Source: Loktanella sp. D2R18 (lineage in GTDB: Bacteria; Pseudomonadota; Alphaproteobacteria; Rhodobacterales; Rhodobacteraceae). From it: a DNA stretch of 64,000 nucleotides. Below are positions 1-9,114 of the stretch, one piece after another. The position numbers were made by a program, and so were the translations under genes. The stretch's first letter is position 1, and every line of letters begins with the position of its first letter. Below the pieces are notes generated by a model. It made no database searches. It worked only from the letters and a program-made list of their open reading frames with translations, and was not told where the DNA came from. The stretch covers positions 25,442 to 89,441 of the forward strand of contig NZ_QOCG01000013.1 of NCBI RefSeq assembly GCF_003318235.1. The letters run 5' to 3'.

Positions 1-1
1 T

Positions 2-1081
2 GATACGGCACAAGTGAGGCTGCAAGCCGTGCTTGGTATCGAACCTTCGCGCCTTGGGATGCCCGAAGGGTCAACGGTCGAAGATGCAAGCGCCCTCCTA
101 TCTGATTTTGTCGCGCGCGGCTTGCGCGCCCGTATGGTCACAGGCAACATCCTATCAGGCACTTTGCTCATTGAACTTGCACAAGTCGAAGATGCTCTGC
201 CCGCCATCATGACCCTAACCGAGGGCCCCTATCCAGTTATCCCAACAACGGATTCGCAGATTTCCGACGTAACGGCCACTGCCGAAGGTGTATTGGCGCG
301 GATCAACGCGCTACCAGTCGAAGAACTCATGGATGGGGCAATCGACTTAATGGATAGTCTCGAGCGGCTCGCCAATGATGAAAACACCCGTGCCGCACCA
401 GAATCGCTTGTCGCCCTTTTGGACGAAAGCCGGGCGTTGATTGCCAACGAAGACCTGCAAAGCGTGCCAACTGATCTGCGCGAAGTGATCGCCGAATTGG
501 ATGCCATCGTCGCCCGCGCGAACGAATTGGACCTTGTTGGCGACATTGACGGCGTTGTCGCCAGTGCCGGGCAGACCGTTGCCAGCATCCAAGAAGCCAC
601 GCAAAACCTGCCGCAGATTACAGCCAATATTGAGGCCCTGACCGCGAAAGCCAACGCGCTTGAATTAGAAGCGCTGGTCGCATCGGTGAACAGCACGCTT
701 GATTCCATTGACGCGCTGATCGCCAGCGACGACACAAAGGACTTGCCCGGCACGCTGAACGCCGCACTTGATGAAATGCGCGGGTTCTTGGCTGAGGTCC
801 GTGAAGGTGGGGCGATTGAAAACGTCAATGCGGCGCTGGCATCGGCGAATGAGGCCGCACAGGCCGTCGAAGAAGCGGTTGCTGGCCTGCCGGAACTGTC
901 GACCCGCGCCAACAGCCTTGTCGCCCAGACCCAAGCGGTTATTACAAGCTATGGCGAACGGTCCCGATTTAACGCCGAAACTATGGCGACACTGCGCGAT
1001 ATCCAATCTGCCGCCGATGCGCTGACGGCCTTGGCGCGTACTATTCAACGCAACCCGAATTCTTTGCTGACAGGACGTTAA
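2..1081 (+). CDS. MlaD/PqiB-family lipid transport protein, C-terminal part
   Basis: The gene enters from the left window edge, so only its last ~359 residues are seen. The start of the visible part (VLGIEPSRLGMPEG, then a VARGLRARM... segment) resembles the last MCE/MlaD repeat of PqiB-like proteins. From about visible residue 85 onward the protein is a long Ala/Leu/Glu-rich helical region with heptad-like spacing, as expected for the coiled-coil needle of PqiB-type intermembrane lipid transporters. The next gene starts 1 nt after the stop and encodes a PqiC-like lipoprotein, which supports the reading. Known family role: moving lipids between inner and outer membrane. The N-terminal anchor and other MCE domains lie outside the window. 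Confidence 0.75.
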   Translation, partial: DTAQVRLQAVLGIEPSRLGMPEGSTVEDASALLSDFVARGLRARMVTGNILSGTLLIELAQVEDALPAIMTLTEGPYPVIPTTDSQISDVTATAEGVLARINALPVEELMDGAIDLMDSLERLANDENTRAAPESLVALLDESRALIANEDLQSVPTDLREVIAELDAIVARANELDLVGDIDGVVASAGQTVASIQEATQNLPQITANIEALTAKANALELEALVASVNSTLDSIDALIASDDTKDLPGTLNAALDEMRGFLAEVREGGAIENVNAALASANEAAQAVEEAVAGLPELSTRANSLVAQTQAVITSYGERSRFNAETMATLRDIQSAADALTALARTIQRNPNSLLTGR

Positions 1082-1082
1082 T

Positions 1083-1640
1083 ATGCTGAAAAAGATTACA
1101 TTTCTGGCCTTTACCGCGATGTCAGCCTGTGGCGCGCCAACCGACCGGCTGGCCTTGACACCTGCGCCATCCGCGATGGAACTACGCCCGCTGGTTGGCA
1201 GCGCAATGGTGCGCACAGTGTCCCTGCCGACTTATGCCGCCGCCGAAGAAATCGCGTTTGAAACCGACACCGGGCTGATCACATCGAATGAAGCAGTGCT
1301 TTGGGCGGATGACCCTGAGCGCGCCGTGACGCTGGTGATTTCGGATACTTTGGGCGATATTTTGAACACCGATGTGGGGCCCGACCCTTGGCCCTTTGTC
1401 GGCCTGCCCGATGTCGCGATTGATATTCGCGTGACGCAAATGTTGGCGGGTGCCGACGGGCAGTTTCGTCTGGCAGGTCAGTTTTTTGTCGGTGGTGACG
1501 GGATCAGTTTCCGCAATAGTGCACATCGTTTTGCCATCAGCCAGCCGATGCAAGATCAGTCGTTGTCCAGCATCGCAACCGCCCAAGCGGCCGCGCTACT
1601 GGTTCTTTCAGAAGACATCGCGCAAACGCTAGCCCGCTAG
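1083..1640 (+). CDS. PqiC-like ABC transport auxiliary lipoprotein
   Basis: 185 residues with a lipoprotein signal: a short basic N-terminus (MLKKITFLAF) and a lipobox ending MSAC at Cys16. The mature part fits the PqiC/YmbA family: an early strand VRTVSLPTYAAAEEI, then VTLVISDTLGDIL, and a C-terminal helix rich in Ala. Family role (known): outer-membrane lipoprotein partner of the MCE protein PqiB. It follows the MCE gene by 1 nt and is surely co-transcribed with it. Its stop lies in the sequence CTAGCCCGCTAG, which also holds the stop of the convergent downstream gene on the other strand (12-nt overlap). Confidence 0.75.
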   Translation: MLKKITFLAFTAMSACGAPTDRLALTPAPSAMELRPLVGSAMVRTVSLPTYAAAEEIAFETDTGLITSNEAVLWADDPERAVTLVISDTLGDILNTDVGPDPWPFVGLPDVAIDIRVTQMLAGADGQFRLAGQFFVGGDGISFRNSAHRFAISQPMQDQSLSSIATAQAAALLVLSEDIAQTLAR

Positions 1641-2771
1641 TTTGACCCATGCGGCATCGCGTTTCGACGACCGTACACAGGCGTCAACAAAACGCATGCC
1701 TTGCAGCCCGTCTTCAATCGTTGGGTAAAGCACATCTTTGCTGACCTGCTTGCCATCACGATGCGCTCCGATAGCTTCGGCGGCCTCGTTATAGATCGTC
1801 GCAAATCCCTCAAGATAGCCTTCTGGGTGGCCCGGGGGAATGCGTGTCACACGTTCAGCAGCCGTCCCCGTCCCTGCACCGCCTCGGGTCAATAAACGCT
1901 TAGGTTCGCCAAAAGGTGTGAACCACAGCTGGTTTGGGTTTTCTTGCCCCCATTCGATGCCGCCTTTGTCGCCATAGATGCGCAAGCGCAGACCGTTTTC
2001 ATTGCCGGGTGCCACTTGTGAACACCACAATGTCCCACGCGCACCGCCCTCATATCGCATCATGACATGCGCGTTGTCGTCTAAGGCACGGCCCGGAACA
2101 AACGACTGCAAATCAGCGCTGAGCGTATCCAAGGTCAACCCACTGACAAAGCTAGCAAGGTTAAACGCATGTGTCCCGATATCCCCTGTCGATCCCCCAA
2201 GACCAGAGCGCGCAGGGTCTGTGCGCCATTCGGCTTGTTTGGCATCTACATGCTGGGTCAGCCAATCTTGGACATATTCCACCTGCACCAAACGGATATT
2301 ACCCAGATCCCCATTTGCCACCATTTCACGCGCTTGACGCATCATTGGGTAGCCCGTGTAATTATGGGTCAACACGAATAGCGCGTCACTGTCATCCGCA
2401 GCCTTCGCCAATTTTTTGGCGTCGGCCATGGTGGATGTCAGCGGTTTATCGCAAATCACGTGAATGCCACGCTTTAAGAATTCGCGCGCAGCTGCGTAAT
2501 GCACATGGTTTGTGGTCACGATTGCGACAGCTTCGATCCCATCTTTTAGACGGGCCTCGCGGATCGCCATTGCCTTAAAGTCATCATAGGTCCGATCCGG
2601 CGCAAGGCCCAGTGCGTCCCCTGACGCTTGCGCTTTTTCGGGGGTGGAGGACAAGGCGCCCGCCACCAGTTGAAACCGCCCGTCAATACGCGAAGCGATC
2701 CGGTGAACCCCGCCGATAAAGGCGTCGTTGCCGCCCCCTACCATGCCCAGTCGAATTGGTCGTTGTGTCAT
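1629..2771 (-). CDS. Gfo/Idh/MocA family NAD(P)-dependent oxidoreductase
   Basis: 380 residues from the ATG at 2771. The reading frame is open further upstream, but those residues do not look like this family. The N-terminus MTQRPIRLGMVGGGND carries the dinucleotide-binding glycine-rich loop. ICDKPLTSTMADAKKL matches the conserved EKP-type motif of the family (D in place of E), and GDIGTHAFNLA matches the C-terminal active-site histidine motif. The product probably oxidises a sugar or inositol derivative; the substrate cannot be read from sequence. Its start follows the stop of the upstream TIM-barrel isomerase by a single base, so the two form an operon for carbohydrate catabolism. It is convergent with the pqiC-like gene. 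Confidence 0.85.
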   Translation of the reverse strand: MTQRPIRLGMVGGGNDAFIGGVHRIASRIDGRFQLVAGALSSTPEKAQASGDALGLAPDRTYDDFKAMAIREARLKDGIEAVAIVTTNHVHYAAAREFLKRGIHVICDKPLTSTMADAKKLAKAADDSDALFVLTHNYTGYPMMRQAREMVANGDLGNIRLVQVEYVQDWLTQHVDAKQAEWRTDPARSGLGGSTGDIGTHAFNLASFVSGLTLDTLSADLQSFVPGRALDDNAHVMMRYEGGARGTLWCSQVAPGNENGLRLRIYGDKGGIEWGQENPNQLWFTPFGEPKRLLTRGGAGTGTAAERVTRIPPGHPEGYLEGFATIYNEAAEAIGAHRDGKQVSKDVLYPTIEDGLQGMRFVDACVRSSKRDAAWVKLAG

Positions 2772-2772
2772 C

Positions 2773-3825
2773 TTACAGCCCCAACATTTTGCGGTTCGCC
2801 GCGTGATCAATTTCACCACCAGCAAAATCATCAAAGGCGCGTTCTGTTACGCGAATAATGTGGTCTTTGACAAACTGCGCGCCTTCGCGTGCGCCATCTT
2901 CGGGGTGCTTCAGGCAACATTCCCATTCAACAACAGCCCAACCGGCGAAATCATTGGCCGCCATTTTTGCAAAAATCGCTGCAAAATCGACCTGACCATC
3001 GCCAAGGCTACGGAAGCGTCCCGCGCGATCCACCCAGGACTGATAGCCGCCATAGACACCTTGACGTCCGGTTGGGTTGAATTCAGCGTCTTTGACGTGG
3101 AACATTTTGATCCGGTCTTTGTAGATGTCGATGTTGTCAATGTAATCAAGGCACTGCAGCACATAATGCGACGGATCATAAAGCATATTACAGCGTGCAT
3201 GGCCATCAAGGCGTTCAAGGAACATCTCAAACGTGACGCCATCATGCAGGTCCTCGCCCGGGTGAATTTCATAGCACACATCCACGCCGCAATCTTCGGC
3301 ATGATCCAAAATCGGGCGCCAGCGTGCCGCCAATTCATCAAATGCCGCGTCGATCAAACCTTCGGGGCGCTGTGGCCAAGGGTATACGTAAGGCCAAGCC
3401 AAGGCACCCGAGAATGACGCCATTTCGGTCAATCCCATATTCTTAGACGCTGACAGTGCCTTCTTAACCTGATCGACTGCCCAAACCTGACGCGCGGCGG
3501 GATTGCCCTGCACGGATGGATCGGCAAAGCCGTCAAACGCTGTGTCGAATGCTGGGTTTACAGCAACCAACTGCCCTTGCAGGTGGGTGGACAATTCGGT
3601 CACCTCAACACCGTTTGCAGCGGCTTGGCCCTTAAATTCATCGCAGTAGTCTTTGGAACTGGCGGCTTTGGCCAAATCAATAAACCGGCCATCCCAGCTA
3701 GGCACTTGCACGCCCTTATAGCCGCAATCGGCGGCCCATTTTGTAATACCATCCCAAGTATTGAACGGCGCTTCATCCCCTGCAAACTGCGCTAAGAACA
3801 GCGCGGGTCCTTTAATCGTTTTCAT
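2773..3825 (-). CDS. Sugar phosphate isomerase/epimerase family protein (TIM barrel)
   Basis: 350 residues. It has xylose-isomerase-like TIM-barrel signatures with candidate metal ligands: CYEIHPGED (Glu/His), MLYDPSHYVLQ (Asp/His), KMFHVKDAE (His, Lys, Asp) and a late VVEWE. The start is well supported: a GGAGGA ribosome-binding site precedes the ATG (complement of 3829-3834). It is first gene of a two-gene operon with the Gfo/Idh/MocA oxidoreductase (1-nt gap), a pairing common in inositol or rare-sugar pathways. The exact substrate is unknown. Confidence 0.85.
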   Translation of the reverse strand: MKTIKGPALFLAQFAGDEAPFNTWDGITKWAADCGYKGVQVPSWDGRFIDLAKAASSKDYCDEFKGQAAANGVEVTELSTHLQGQLVAVNPAFDTAFDGFADPSVQGNPAARQVWAVDQVKKALSASKNMGLTEMASFSGALAWPYVYPWPQRPEGLIDAAFDELAARWRPILDHAEDCGVDVCYEIHPGEDLHDGVTFEMFLERLDGHARCNMLYDPSHYVLQCLDYIDNIDIYKDRIKMFHVKDAEFNPTGRQGVYGGYQSWVDRAGRFRSLGDGQVDFAAIFAKMAANDFAGWAVVEWECCLKHPEDGAREGAQFVKDHIIRVTERAFDDFAGGEIDHAANRKMLGL

Positions 3826-3894
3826 ATAATCCTCCCTGAATTGAGAAAACTATATCGATTTCGAAGAATGGTGCCAGCGTAAAATTACGTTAGG

Positions 3895-4017
3895 TTACAA
3901 GCGCACCGCCGGGCTGGCGGTAGCGCTATCAGATGCAAAACCCGCGGCGTGCAAACCATAGTAGGCTATGACGGCAATAACAGCAGTTGCAGCGAAGGCC
4001 AAAAGCATTGTTTTCAT
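3895..4017 (-). CDS. Small membrane protein (40 aa) at the end of the formate dehydrogenase operon
   Basis: A 40-residue ORF beginning MKTMLLAFAATAVIAVIAYY: one hydrophobic helix, then a short polar tail (SDSATASPAVRL). The ATG lies 2 nt after the stop of the cytochrome b subunit and has a GGAAAG ribosome-binding site inside the end of that gene, so translation is probably coupled. I do not recognise a family. It could be a small subunit or stabiliser of the membrane-bound dehydrogenase, like small subunits of other respiratory enzymes; that is inference. A longer in-frame version starting at 4104 would overlap fdh3C and has no good start signal. Confidence 0.55.
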   Translation of the reverse strand: MKTMLLAFAATAVIAVIAYYGLHAAGFASDSATASPAVRL

Positions 4018-4019
4018 GG

Positions 4020-5270
4020 CTATCTTTCCGATTGTGCTGGGGGTGTATCGGGTTGTTTGGCTTGCACCTCTGCGAGCCAAAGCGAATGGTGCTCGCGCGC
4101 CCATTGCTCTTCGACCTCGCCGCTGCCCATTGCATCATAAGCGCCTTCCATACCGACCGATCCGATATAGATATGCGCAATCACAATCGCCATCAGAATA
4201 AATGCCATAATCGCGTGCCAAAGCTGCGCATATTGCATTTCGGCCTGCGGCGTTAGTGTCATGGGTAGATCAAACCCGAGCATTTGTGGCAGCCCAGTTG
4301 CATTCAAGATGGTAAATGTTTTGGCGAACATTGGCAGCTCGAACGGAAACAGCAGCGACAGCCCTGAGACAGAGATCGACGCCCCGAACAGAATGACCGA
4401 CCAAAAGATCACCTTTTGGCCTGCGTTGAATTTCTTGGCCGGCGGATGTACACCCTTTGACATCAGGCCGCCACCCACGGCGATCCACCGCAGGTCATGT
4501 TTGTTGGGAATATTTTCAAGAACCCACATGAAAAACACCATGATCAGCCCGATCATAAACGCCCAAGATACGTTGTTATGCACCCATTTTGAGGCTAACG
4601 CGACCAGTGCAAAACTGTCATGCCCAAATGTAGGAATGATGAATTTGCGCCCAAACAACGACACCAGACCGGTAATTCCAAGCAAAACGAACGCCCCCCC
4701 CATCAGCCAATGAGCAAAGCGTTCAATCGATTTGAACCGTGTAACTGTGCGCCCGGTCTTCGCTCCATCAATCCGAATGCGGCCACGCAGTAAATAAAAC
4801 AGACCGAGCAAAGCCAGCGTCCCGAGCAAAAGAAAGCCACCATAGGTCAAAAGCGGCCCCTCACGGAAGGTCAGCCACCACATCCCGCTGTCTTGGATCA
4901 ACACATCGCTTGCTGGGCTACGCGATTGTGTCGTGACGTCGGCACTATCATAACGCAATGCACGCCACAGATCGGGGTCGGATTGACCGCCACGTGTGCC
5001 CAGCGCTTGGCGGCTATCCGCATTGACACTTGGGTCGCCTGTATTTTCAGAGCGGAACGCATCATCAACAGCCTGTGCGTCTTGACGGGCCATAATGTCA
5101 GCAAGGGTTTGCGCCCCGCCGGTTGCACTGCGATCAGGCGTCGATACATCTTGTGCTTGTGCGCCAAGCGCAAATAAGCATATGATAAGACTTGCAAAAT
5201 ATGCGCGGATCAAACCCTTGCCCCTATAGTAAATACGGTAAAAGGGCGGTGCCACCACCGCCCCGATCAA
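4020..5270 (-). CDS. fdh3C: Formate dehydrogenase gamma subunit (cytochrome b556)
   Basis: 416 residues. It has a probable signal sequence (FASLIICLFALGAQAQ), a ~110-residue periplasmic region, a membrane segment (LLTYGGFLLLGTLALLGLFY), then a four-helix cytochrome b domain. RFKSIERFAHWLMGGAFVLL and later HAIMAFILMAIVIAHIYIG supply the haem-ligand histidines typical of FdnI/FdoI. It passes electrons from the FeS subunit to quinone. The 5270 start is a TTG; internal GTG codons or a TTG at 5213 would also give a signal peptide, so the N-terminus is uncertain. It follows fdh3B with only 6 nt between. The long extra N-terminal periplasmic domain fits the alphaproteobacterial gamma subunit type rather than the short E. 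coli one. Confidence 0.88.
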   Translation of the reverse strand: MIGAVVAPPFYRIYYRGKGLIRAYFASLIICLFALGAQAQDVSTPDRSATGGAQTLADIMARQDAQAVDDAFRSENTGDPSVNADSRQALGTRGGQSDPDLWRALRYDSADVTTQSRSPASDVLIQDSGMWWLTFREGPLLTYGGFLLLGTLALLGLFYLLRGRIRIDGAKTGRTVTRFKSIERFAHWLMGGAFVLLGITGLVSLFGRKFIIPTFGHDSFALVALASKWVHNNVSWAFMIGLIMVFFMWVLENIPNKHDLRWIAVGGGLMSKGVHPPAKKFNAGQKVIFWSVILFGASISVSGLSLLFPFELPMFAKTFTILNATGLPQMLGFDLPMTLTPQAEMQYAQLWHAIMAFILMAIVIAHIYIGSVGMEGAYDAMGSGEVEEQWAREHHSLWLAEVQAKQPDTPPAQSER

Positions 5271-5276
5271 CAGACG

Positions 5277-5870
5277 TTAGCCGCCTTTTTGCTCATAGGC
5301 TGTACCCCAGCCCCAAGCTCCTGACCCAAAGCCGCGCGCCACAACGCGTTCGCGGTAGATCGATGACACCATATCGCCGTCACCCGCCAACAGCGCCTTG
5401 GTCGAACACATCTCGGCGCAGATCGGCAGCTTGCCTTCGGCGATCCGGTTGCGACCGTATTTGGCGAATTCGGCCGTGCTGTGGTTTTCTTCGGGGCCGC
5501 CAGCGCAGAAGGTACATTTGTCCATCTTGCCGCGTGATCCAAAGTTGCCCGCTTGCGGATATTGCGGCGCGCCAAAGGGACACGCGTAGAAACAATAGCC
5601 ACAGCCAATGCACAAGTCTTTGGAATGCAACACGATCCCGTCTTCGCTTTGATAAAAGCAGTCAACGGGGCAGACGGCCATACAAGGCGCATCCGAACAA
5701 TGCATACAGGCGACCGAGATTGATCGCTCACCCGGTTTGCCATCATTGATGGTGACCACCTTGCGGCGGTTGATGCCCCATGGGACCTCGTGTTCATTCT
5801 TACATGCGGTGACACAGGCGTTGCATTCGATGCAGCGTTCGGCGTCGCACAGGAACTTTGCTCTTGCCAT
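5277..5870 (-). CDS. fdh3B: Formate dehydrogenase FDH3-type beta subunit (4Fe-4S ferredoxin protein)
   Basis: 197 residues with four cysteine clusters for four [4Fe-4S] centres: CIECNACVTACKNEHEVPWG at residues ~13-32, CMHCSDAPCMAVCPVDCF at ~55-72, CIGCGYCFYACPFGAPQY at ~87-104, and the split KCTFC ... PICAEMCSTKAL. It relays electrons from the catalytic alpha subunit to the cytochrome b subunit. It lacks the C-terminal membrane helix of E. coli FdnH, as known for FDH3-type beta subunits. It lies 11 nt downstream of fdh3A and immediately before fdh3C. Confidence 0.92.
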   Translation of the reverse strand: MARAKFLCDAERCIECNACVTACKNEHEVPWGINRRKVVTINDGKPGERSISVACMHCSDAPCMAVCPVDCFYQSEDGIVLHSKDLCIGCGYCFYACPFGAPQYPQAGNFGSRGKMDKCTFCAGGPEENHSTAEFAKYGRNRIAEGKLPICAEMCSTKALLAGDGDMVSSIYRERVVARGFGSGAWGWGTAYEQKGG

Positions 5871-5881
5871 TATACTTCTCC

Positions 5882-8833
5882 TTACGCTGACCAGATTTTG
5901 CAGAGGGTCGCTTTGGTCTCTTGCATCTGGGTCACTGAATCATAGCCATAGGTTTGCGCGGTGTTTGTGCTTTCACCCAAAACATACGGGTCAGCACCAT
6001 CTGGGTATTTGTCCCGTAGGTCTTCGCCTTCCATGTGGCCGCCAAAGTGGAAAGGCATGAACGCGACGCCTGACCCGACCCGTTCGGTGACCATGGCCAT
6101 CACTTTGACCTTGCCTCCTTCGGGGCCTTCGACCCAGACCTGCGCACCATCACGCACCCCAAGGTTATTGGCGTCACGCGGATTGATCTCGACGAACATG
6201 TCTTGCTGAAGCTCGGCCAACCAAGGGTTCGACCGGGTTTCATCACCGCCACCTTCATATTCAACCAAGCGACCAGAGGTCAGCACGATTGGATAATCTT
6301 GCGAAAAGTCGTTTTCTTGGATCGACTTATACAGCGTCGGCAGGCGGTAGAATTTCCGGTCCTCATAGGTCGGATAATCCGCCACCAGATCACGACGTGC
6401 CGAATAAAGCGGTTCGCGGTGCACTGGCACCGGATCGGGGAACGTCCAAACCACGGCACGCGCCTTGGCGTTACCGAACGGCGCACATTCGTGTTTGATT
6501 GCAACACGTTGGATGCCGCCAGAAAGGTCGGTTTTCCAATTTACGGCGGAGACGCGGCCATCATAATCAGATGGGAACGGAGACATCCCTGCTTCACCAA
6601 CCTCTTCTTGCGTTCCATTCGTCGCAGACATGCCTTCAACACCAGCGATATAGCCAATCGTGCGTTTTTCAGCATCTGTCAGGTCACTATCCCAGCCCAA
6701 GTCAATCAGCATCTGCATAGTGAATTCAGGGTAACCATCCGTGATCTCGGACCCGGCTGAATAAACACCTTCGGCCAGCAGATTGTCCCCATCACGTTCC
6801 ACGCCAAAGCGGGCGCGGAATGTCAGGCCGCCTTTGGACACTGGTTTGCTCATGTCATAAAGATTCGGCGTACCGGGGTGGTTCATCTCTGGTGTGCCCC
6901 AACACGGCCACGGCAACCCGTAATAATCCCCATCAGCAGGTCCTCCAATGGCCTGCAATGTCGTGCGATCAAATGTGTGCTGGTTTTCCATATGCAGCTT
7001 GATGCGTTCTGGGCTTTGTCCAGTATAGCCGACTGTCCACATGCCACCGTTAAATTCACGGGTGACGCTTTCGATATTAGGTGTTTCCGCGTCTTCCATT
7101 TCGATATTGCGGAACAACCGATCAGCAAAGCCGAATTTACGCGCGAATTTCGCAATAATTACGTGATCTGGTTGGCTTTCGAACAGCGGTTCAACAACTT
7201 TATCACGCCATTGGATTGATCGGTTAGACGCGGTGACTGAACCACGGGTTTCGAACTGCGTACATGCTGGCAACAGATAGACGCCATCTTCACGGTCTTG
7301 CAGCACGGCTGACACAGTTGGATAGGGGTCCACGACGACCAGCATATCCAGCTTTTCCATCGCCGTTTTCATTTCTTTTTGACGTGTTTGCGAATTGGGC
7401 GCATGCCCCCACAGAACCATCGCGCGAACATTATTGGGTTGGTCGATGTTATCGGCGTCTTCCAAAACACCATCGATCCAACGGGACACCGGAATACCTG
7501 TCGATTCCATAAGGTCCTTAGAACCGAACTGGCCTTTCAACCAGTCGTAGTCTTCATCCCAGACGCGTGCCCAGTGTTTCCAAGCCCCTTCGGCTAGCCC
7601 GTAATACCCAGGCAGCGTATGTGACAACACGCCAAGATCGGTCGCGCCTTGCACGTTGTCATGGCCACGGAAAATGTTCGTGCCGCCGCCAGAGGTGCCC
7701 ATATTGCCCAACGCAAGCTGAAGCACACAATAAGCACGCGTGTTATTGTTACCTGTGGTGTGTTGTGTGCCACCCATGCACCAAACGACAGTGCCAGGGC
7801 GGTTATTAACCAATGTATACGCAACGCGGCGCAGCTGTTCTCCGGGAACACCTGTCACACGCTCGACCTCATCTGGCGTCCAGCGCGATACTTCTTCGCG
7901 GATCTGATCCATGCCCCAAACGCGGGTGCGGATGAATTCAGCGTCTTCCCAGCTATTTTCAAAAATATGCCACAAGATGCCCCATACCAATGCGACATCG
8001 GTGCCGGGACGCAGGCGTACATATTCGTCAGCATGGGCTGCTGTGCGCGTAAAGCGCGGATCACACACGATCAGCGGCGCATTGTTTTGTTCTTTGGCTT
8101 TCAAAATATGCTGGAGCGACACAGGGTGTGCTTCGGCCGGGTTGCCACCGATGATAAAGATCGCCTTGGCAAGATGCATATCGTTAAAGCTGTTGGTCAT
8201 GGCGCCGTAGCCCCAGGTATTCGCAACGCCAGAAACAGTCGTAGAGTGACAAATTCGCGCTTGGTGATCGACGTTATTACTGCCCCAGTAGGCTGCGAAC
8301 TTACGGAACAGATAGGCTTGTTCGTTGCTATGCTTGGCGGAACCGAGCCAATAAACACTGTCAGGGCCGCTCTCGTTGCGGATATTCATCATGCCATCGC
8401 CGATTTCATCGATGGCTTGCTCCCAGCTCAGGCGGACCCATTCGCCGTTTTCACGCTTCATTGGATAGCGCAGGCGGCGTTCACCATGGGCGTGTTCACG
8501 GACCGCGGCCCCTTTGGCGCAATGCGCACCAAGATTAAAGGGGCTATCCCATGCGGGTTCTTGCCCGATCCAAACGCCGTTATCGACCTCGGCCAAGACG
8601 GTACATCCGACCGAACAGTGCGTGCAGACCGATTTAATGGTTTCAACCGCGCCAGCAACGGCCTCTTGGGCGTTGGCGGCGGTCACGGTGCCGCCTGTTG
8701 CGGCAATGGCGGTCAAACCACCAATGGTCAGGCCCGACCCACGCAAAAATGTACGCCTGTCGATTGCCCCTTTGGTGGATGGGGTTTGAAATCCCGCGCG
8801 GTGGCCTGCGCTTGTGGTCTTTTTCCTAAGCAT
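5882..8833 (-). CDS. fdh3A: Formate dehydrogenase alpha subunit (molybdopterin, Cys-type, Tat-exported)
   Basis: 983 residues. A twin-arginine leader (DRRTFLRGSG, Arg26-Arg27) sends the folded enzyme to the periplasm. A [4Fe-4S] site follows: Cys70-X2-Cys73-X3-Cys77-X27-Cys105. The active-site motif ARICHSTTVSG has Cys195 followed by His196, so this is a cysteine rather than selenocysteine enzyme. The C-terminal molybdopterin-dinucleotide binding domain (EINPRDANNLGVRDGAQVWV) is complete. It oxidises formate to CO2. The metal may be tungsten, because a tungstate transporter lies just beyond the accessory genes. A GGGAGA ribosome-binding site precedes the ATG. Confidence 0.95.
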   Translation of the reverse strand: MLRKKTTSAGHRAGFQTPSTKGAIDRRTFLRGSGLTIGGLTAIAATGGTVTAANAQEAVAGAVETIKSVCTHCSVGCTVLAEVDNGVWIGQEPAWDSPFNLGAHCAKGAAVREHAHGERRLRYPMKRENGEWVRLSWEQAIDEIGDGMMNIRNESGPDSVYWLGSAKHSNEQAYLFRKFAAYWGSNNVDHQARICHSTTVSGVANTWGYGAMTNSFNDMHLAKAIFIIGGNPAEAHPVSLQHILKAKEQNNAPLIVCDPRFTRTAAHADEYVRLRPGTDVALVWGILWHIFENSWEDAEFIRTRVWGMDQIREEVSRWTPDEVERVTGVPGEQLRRVAYTLVNNRPGTVVWCMGGTQHTTGNNNTRAYCVLQLALGNMGTSGGGTNIFRGHDNVQGATDLGVLSHTLPGYYGLAEGAWKHWARVWDEDYDWLKGQFGSKDLMESTGIPVSRWIDGVLEDADNIDQPNNVRAMVLWGHAPNSQTRQKEMKTAMEKLDMLVVVDPYPTVSAVLQDREDGVYLLPACTQFETRGSVTASNRSIQWRDKVVEPLFESQPDHVIIAKFARKFGFADRLFRNIEMEDAETPNIESVTREFNGGMWTVGYTGQSPERIKLHMENQHTFDRTTLQAIGGPADGDYYGLPWPCWGTPEMNHPGTPNLYDMSKPVSKGGLTFRARFGVERDGDNLLAEGVYSAGSEITDGYPEFTMQMLIDLGWDSDLTDAEKRTIGYIAGVEGMSATNGTQEEVGEAGMSPFPSDYDGRVSAVNWKTDLSGGIQRVAIKHECAPFGNAKARAVVWTFPDPVPVHREPLYSARRDLVADYPTYEDRKFYRLPTLYKSIQENDFSQDYPIVLTSGRLVEYEGGGDETRSNPWLAELQQDMFVEINPRDANNLGVRDGAQVWVEGPEGGKVKVMAMVTERVGSGVAFMPFHFGGHMEGEDLRDKYPDGADPYVLGESTNTAQTYGYDSVTQMQETKATLCKIWSA

Positions 8834-8892
8834 GTCTTGTCTCCCTTGCTGGCGCCAAAATCTGGGCTTGCTGGGTTAGTGGTGAACGTCCT

Positions 8893-9078
8893 TTAGAAGC
8901 GGGCGCTTTCGAAATAGGCACGCGTATGCGCCGTGTCTTGAATTTTGTTGGATGTGGGATCAACCGGCTGAGCCGCAACTTCCGTGCCTGACACGGCCAC
9001 CGCGGCGGCAGCGGGCGCTACCACCCCAAGTTTTAGAAAATCGCGACGGCTGCTGCCGCCCTCTTTGGTCGTTGTCAT
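8893..9078 (-). CDS. Formate dehydrogenase region Tat-target small protein
   Basis: 61 residues from the ATG at 9078. SSRRDFLKLGVVAPAAAAVA is a canonical twin-arginine signal, followed by a short tail ending HTRAYFESARF. This is the small protein repeatedly seen directly before fdhA in proteobacterial formate dehydrogenase loci (the formate dehydrogenase region TAT target family). Its function is not established; an escort or stabilising role for the exported alpha subunit is inference. It lies between the TorD-like chaperone gene and fdh3A. A longer version from 9099 adds seven residues without a better ribosome-binding site. Confidence 0.85.
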   Translation of the reverse strand: MTTTKEGGSSRRDFLKLGVVAPAAAAVAVSGTEVAAQPVDPTSNKIQDTAHTRAYFESARF

Positions 9079-9114
9079 CAGAGTGTCTCCCCTTCTCAAT
9101 TCTTCTTGCGTGGA

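Noticed and set aside
229..912. 227-residue minus-strand ORF within the MlaD-like gene
   Set aside because: Antisense shadow of a high-GC coding region; Ser/Ala-rich with no family features and no ribosome-binding site.
8245..8255. Possible selenocysteine site in fdh3A
   Set aside because: The active-site codon reads as cysteine (ARICHS); no in-frame TGA or SECIS-like context is needed.
7649..8896. 415-residue plus-strand ORF opposite fdh3A
   Set aside because: Exact antisense of a clear formate dehydrogenase alpha subunit; composition typical of shadow frames.
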